Shown: positions 63,108 to 64,000 of the stretch, piece by piece
Position numbering within the stretch: position 1 is the first letter of the stretch
Layout of the letters: each line of letters begins with the position of its first letter
Source: Halomonas sp. KAO
GTDB taxonomy: Bacteria > Pseudomonadota > Gammaproteobacteria > Pseudomonadales > Halomonadaceae
Length of the DNA: 64,000 bases
Assembly (NCBI RefSeq): GCF_015595025.1
Contig: NZ_JADNRL010000019.1
Location: forward strand, 1,204 to 65,203
Direction: 5' to 3'
Notes under the pieces: generated by a model
The model's input: only the letters and a program-made list of their open reading frames with translations
Databases searched by the model: none
Told to the model about the DNA's origin: nothing
Program-made: the position numbers and the translations under genes

Positions 63108-64000
63108 TCATAGGGTCGGGTGCGCGATCAGTTCTCTGAGTACCGCGGTGGCGAAGGCACCACGGGGCAGTGTAAAGGTCAGCCACAGCTCGCCGTCACC
63201 ACGCTCCAGGCGTGTCTCGGCCAGCCGCAGGCGCAGCGGGCGGCGCCCCAGGCGTACGCCGGCCGCCTCGAGTCCCGCGCATAGCCCCGCAAAGCGCTGC
63301 GCCAGCAGCTCCTCACGGCGCCGAGCCTCGCCACTCGCCAGCGAGCCACCGGTGCCCCACAGCACACCGCTCGGATGCAGATCGAGGCGTGCCGCCCGGG
63401 CCTCGAGCTCGGCGTCCGGCGACTCGACGGCGAACTGGCTGGCACTGCCATCGAGGTTGGCCACCTCCCCCGGCAACAGTCGATCCCAGCTGCCCTCGCG
63501 GATGCGCTCGGCGAGCAGCTCATTGAACAGGAAGCTGCGTGCCGACGAGAGCAGCATGCCATCGCGATCGTCGCGCTTTCGCCAGCCGCGGGCCAGCAGT
63601 GAACGCGCACGCAGCAGGTTGCGACCATCCGGGCCGAAGCGCTGGGGACCGAAATAGTTGGGAACCCCACGCTCGAGCAGGCGCTCCCAGCGATGAACGA
63701 GGCCCTCGTCGGCCACCGCCGGGCCAGTCAGGCGCAGCCGGAAACGGTTGGTGCGATGCACCCCTCGCTTGAGCTTGCGCGGGTGACGCGCCATCTCGAG
63801 CACCCGTATGCCACGCTCGGCCAGGGCCTCGCGCAGTCCCGCCGGCGCCTCGCGCCCCGGCAGCTGCACCGACAACCACTGGCGGGTCACCGCCACCCGG
63901 TCCTTCATCCCCGAGTAGCCCACCGCCCGCGGCGAGGCCTCGCATAGCCTGGCGAGCTCCTTTACCACCATGGCGGTGGTCAGGTCACGCTTCTCGATAT
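63108..64000 (-). CDS. truD: tRNA pseudouridine(13) synthase TruD, 5' end outside window
   Basis: The frame continues past 64000 ([17 protein letters not shown]), so about 50 N-terminal residues lie outside. The catalytic Asp region is present in [19 protein letters not shown], as is [14 protein letters not shown], and the C-terminal half with its characteristic insert. TruD modifies U13 of tRNA-Glu. It precedes surE as in other gammaproteobacteria. Confidence 0.93.
   Translation of the reverse strand, partial: IEKRDLTTAMVVKELARLCEASPRAVGYSGMKDRVAVTRQWLSVQLPGREAPAGLREALAERGIRVLEMARHPRKLKRGVHRTNRFRLRLTGPAVADEGLVHRWERLLERGVPNYFGPQRFGPDGRNLLRARSLLARGWRKRDDRDGMLLSSARSFLFNELLAERIREGSWDRLLPGEVANLDGSASQFAVESPDAELEARAARLDLHPSGVLWGTGGSLASGEARRREELLAQRFAGLCAGLEAAGVRLGRRPLRLRLAETRLERGDGELWLTFTLPRGAFATAVLRELIAHPTL

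Overview
The window is a 64 kb stretch of GC-rich chromosome from a gammaproteobacterium, most likely a halophile of the Halomonadaceae. The evidence is the high GC content, several TRAP transporters, acidic proteins, and gene orders shared with Pseudomonas and Halomonas relatives (nrdR-ribD-ribB-ribH-nusB-thiL-pgpA and truD-surE-pcm-[DUF368]-nlpD-rpoS). No rRNA, tRNA, CRISPR array, phage or insertion sequence was seen. Species assignment is inference.

Layout. 1-9259 (all minus): an incomplete giant trimeric autotransporter adhesin whose 3' end lies beyond the left edge, a hybrid 7TMR-DISM sensor kinase, and a response regulator joining a receiver to an AraC-type DNA-binding domain. Between kinase and adhesin lie two direct repeats 20 bp apart and a nested stem-loop leader. 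9576-13899: a palindrome cluster, a prephenate-dehydratase-like gene, a TAXI-type TRAP transporter and a divergent SDR dehydrogenase. 14016-17821: a Lon protease and a DUF945 protein. 17895-23571: the pgpA-thiL-nusB-ribH-ribB-ribD-nrdR cluster (minus), which lacks the usual riboflavin synthase gene. 23647-25961: a PCuAC copper chaperone and, divergently, a TlpA-like protein and DsbG.

26057-34628 is a sulfur block, all minus. It holds two diheme cytochromes resembling thiosulfate dehydrogenase TsdBA, a two-component system 19 bp upstream that is probably in the same operon, two YeeE/YedE-type transport proteins, a SulP transporter and two related MBL-fold hydrolases of the persulfide-dioxygenase-like type. 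Together they could import inorganic sulfur species, oxidise them and detoxify persulfides. 34850-35101 is a pseudogene of an MBL/beta-CASP-type protein. 35315-39782 is a probable gluconate or sugar-acid locus: gluconokinase, a three-part DctPQM TRAP transporter, and an FCD-GntR regulator with a perfect palindrome upstream.

39964-49550: glyA, an unknown secreted acidic protein, an ABC transporter of the YbbAP type, TesA-like esterase, and the LapG/LapD biofilm-retention pair. 49640-56154: two transporters, a short LOV blue-light receptor, a small PA3496-like protein, EttA and a DUF2254 membrane protein. 56164-64000 (minus): an LpxL-type acyltransferase with alanine racemase, then rpoS, nlpD, a DUF368 polyprenyl-phosphate transporter, pcm, surE and the 3' part of truD.

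Short-period tandem repeats of 13, 14 and 15 bp occur at three separate places, and two diverged copies of a dispersed intergenic repeat of about 100 bp were found. The most attractive candidates for new biology are the receiver-AraC/DISM-kinase/adhesin locus and the sulfur block with its embedded two-component system.
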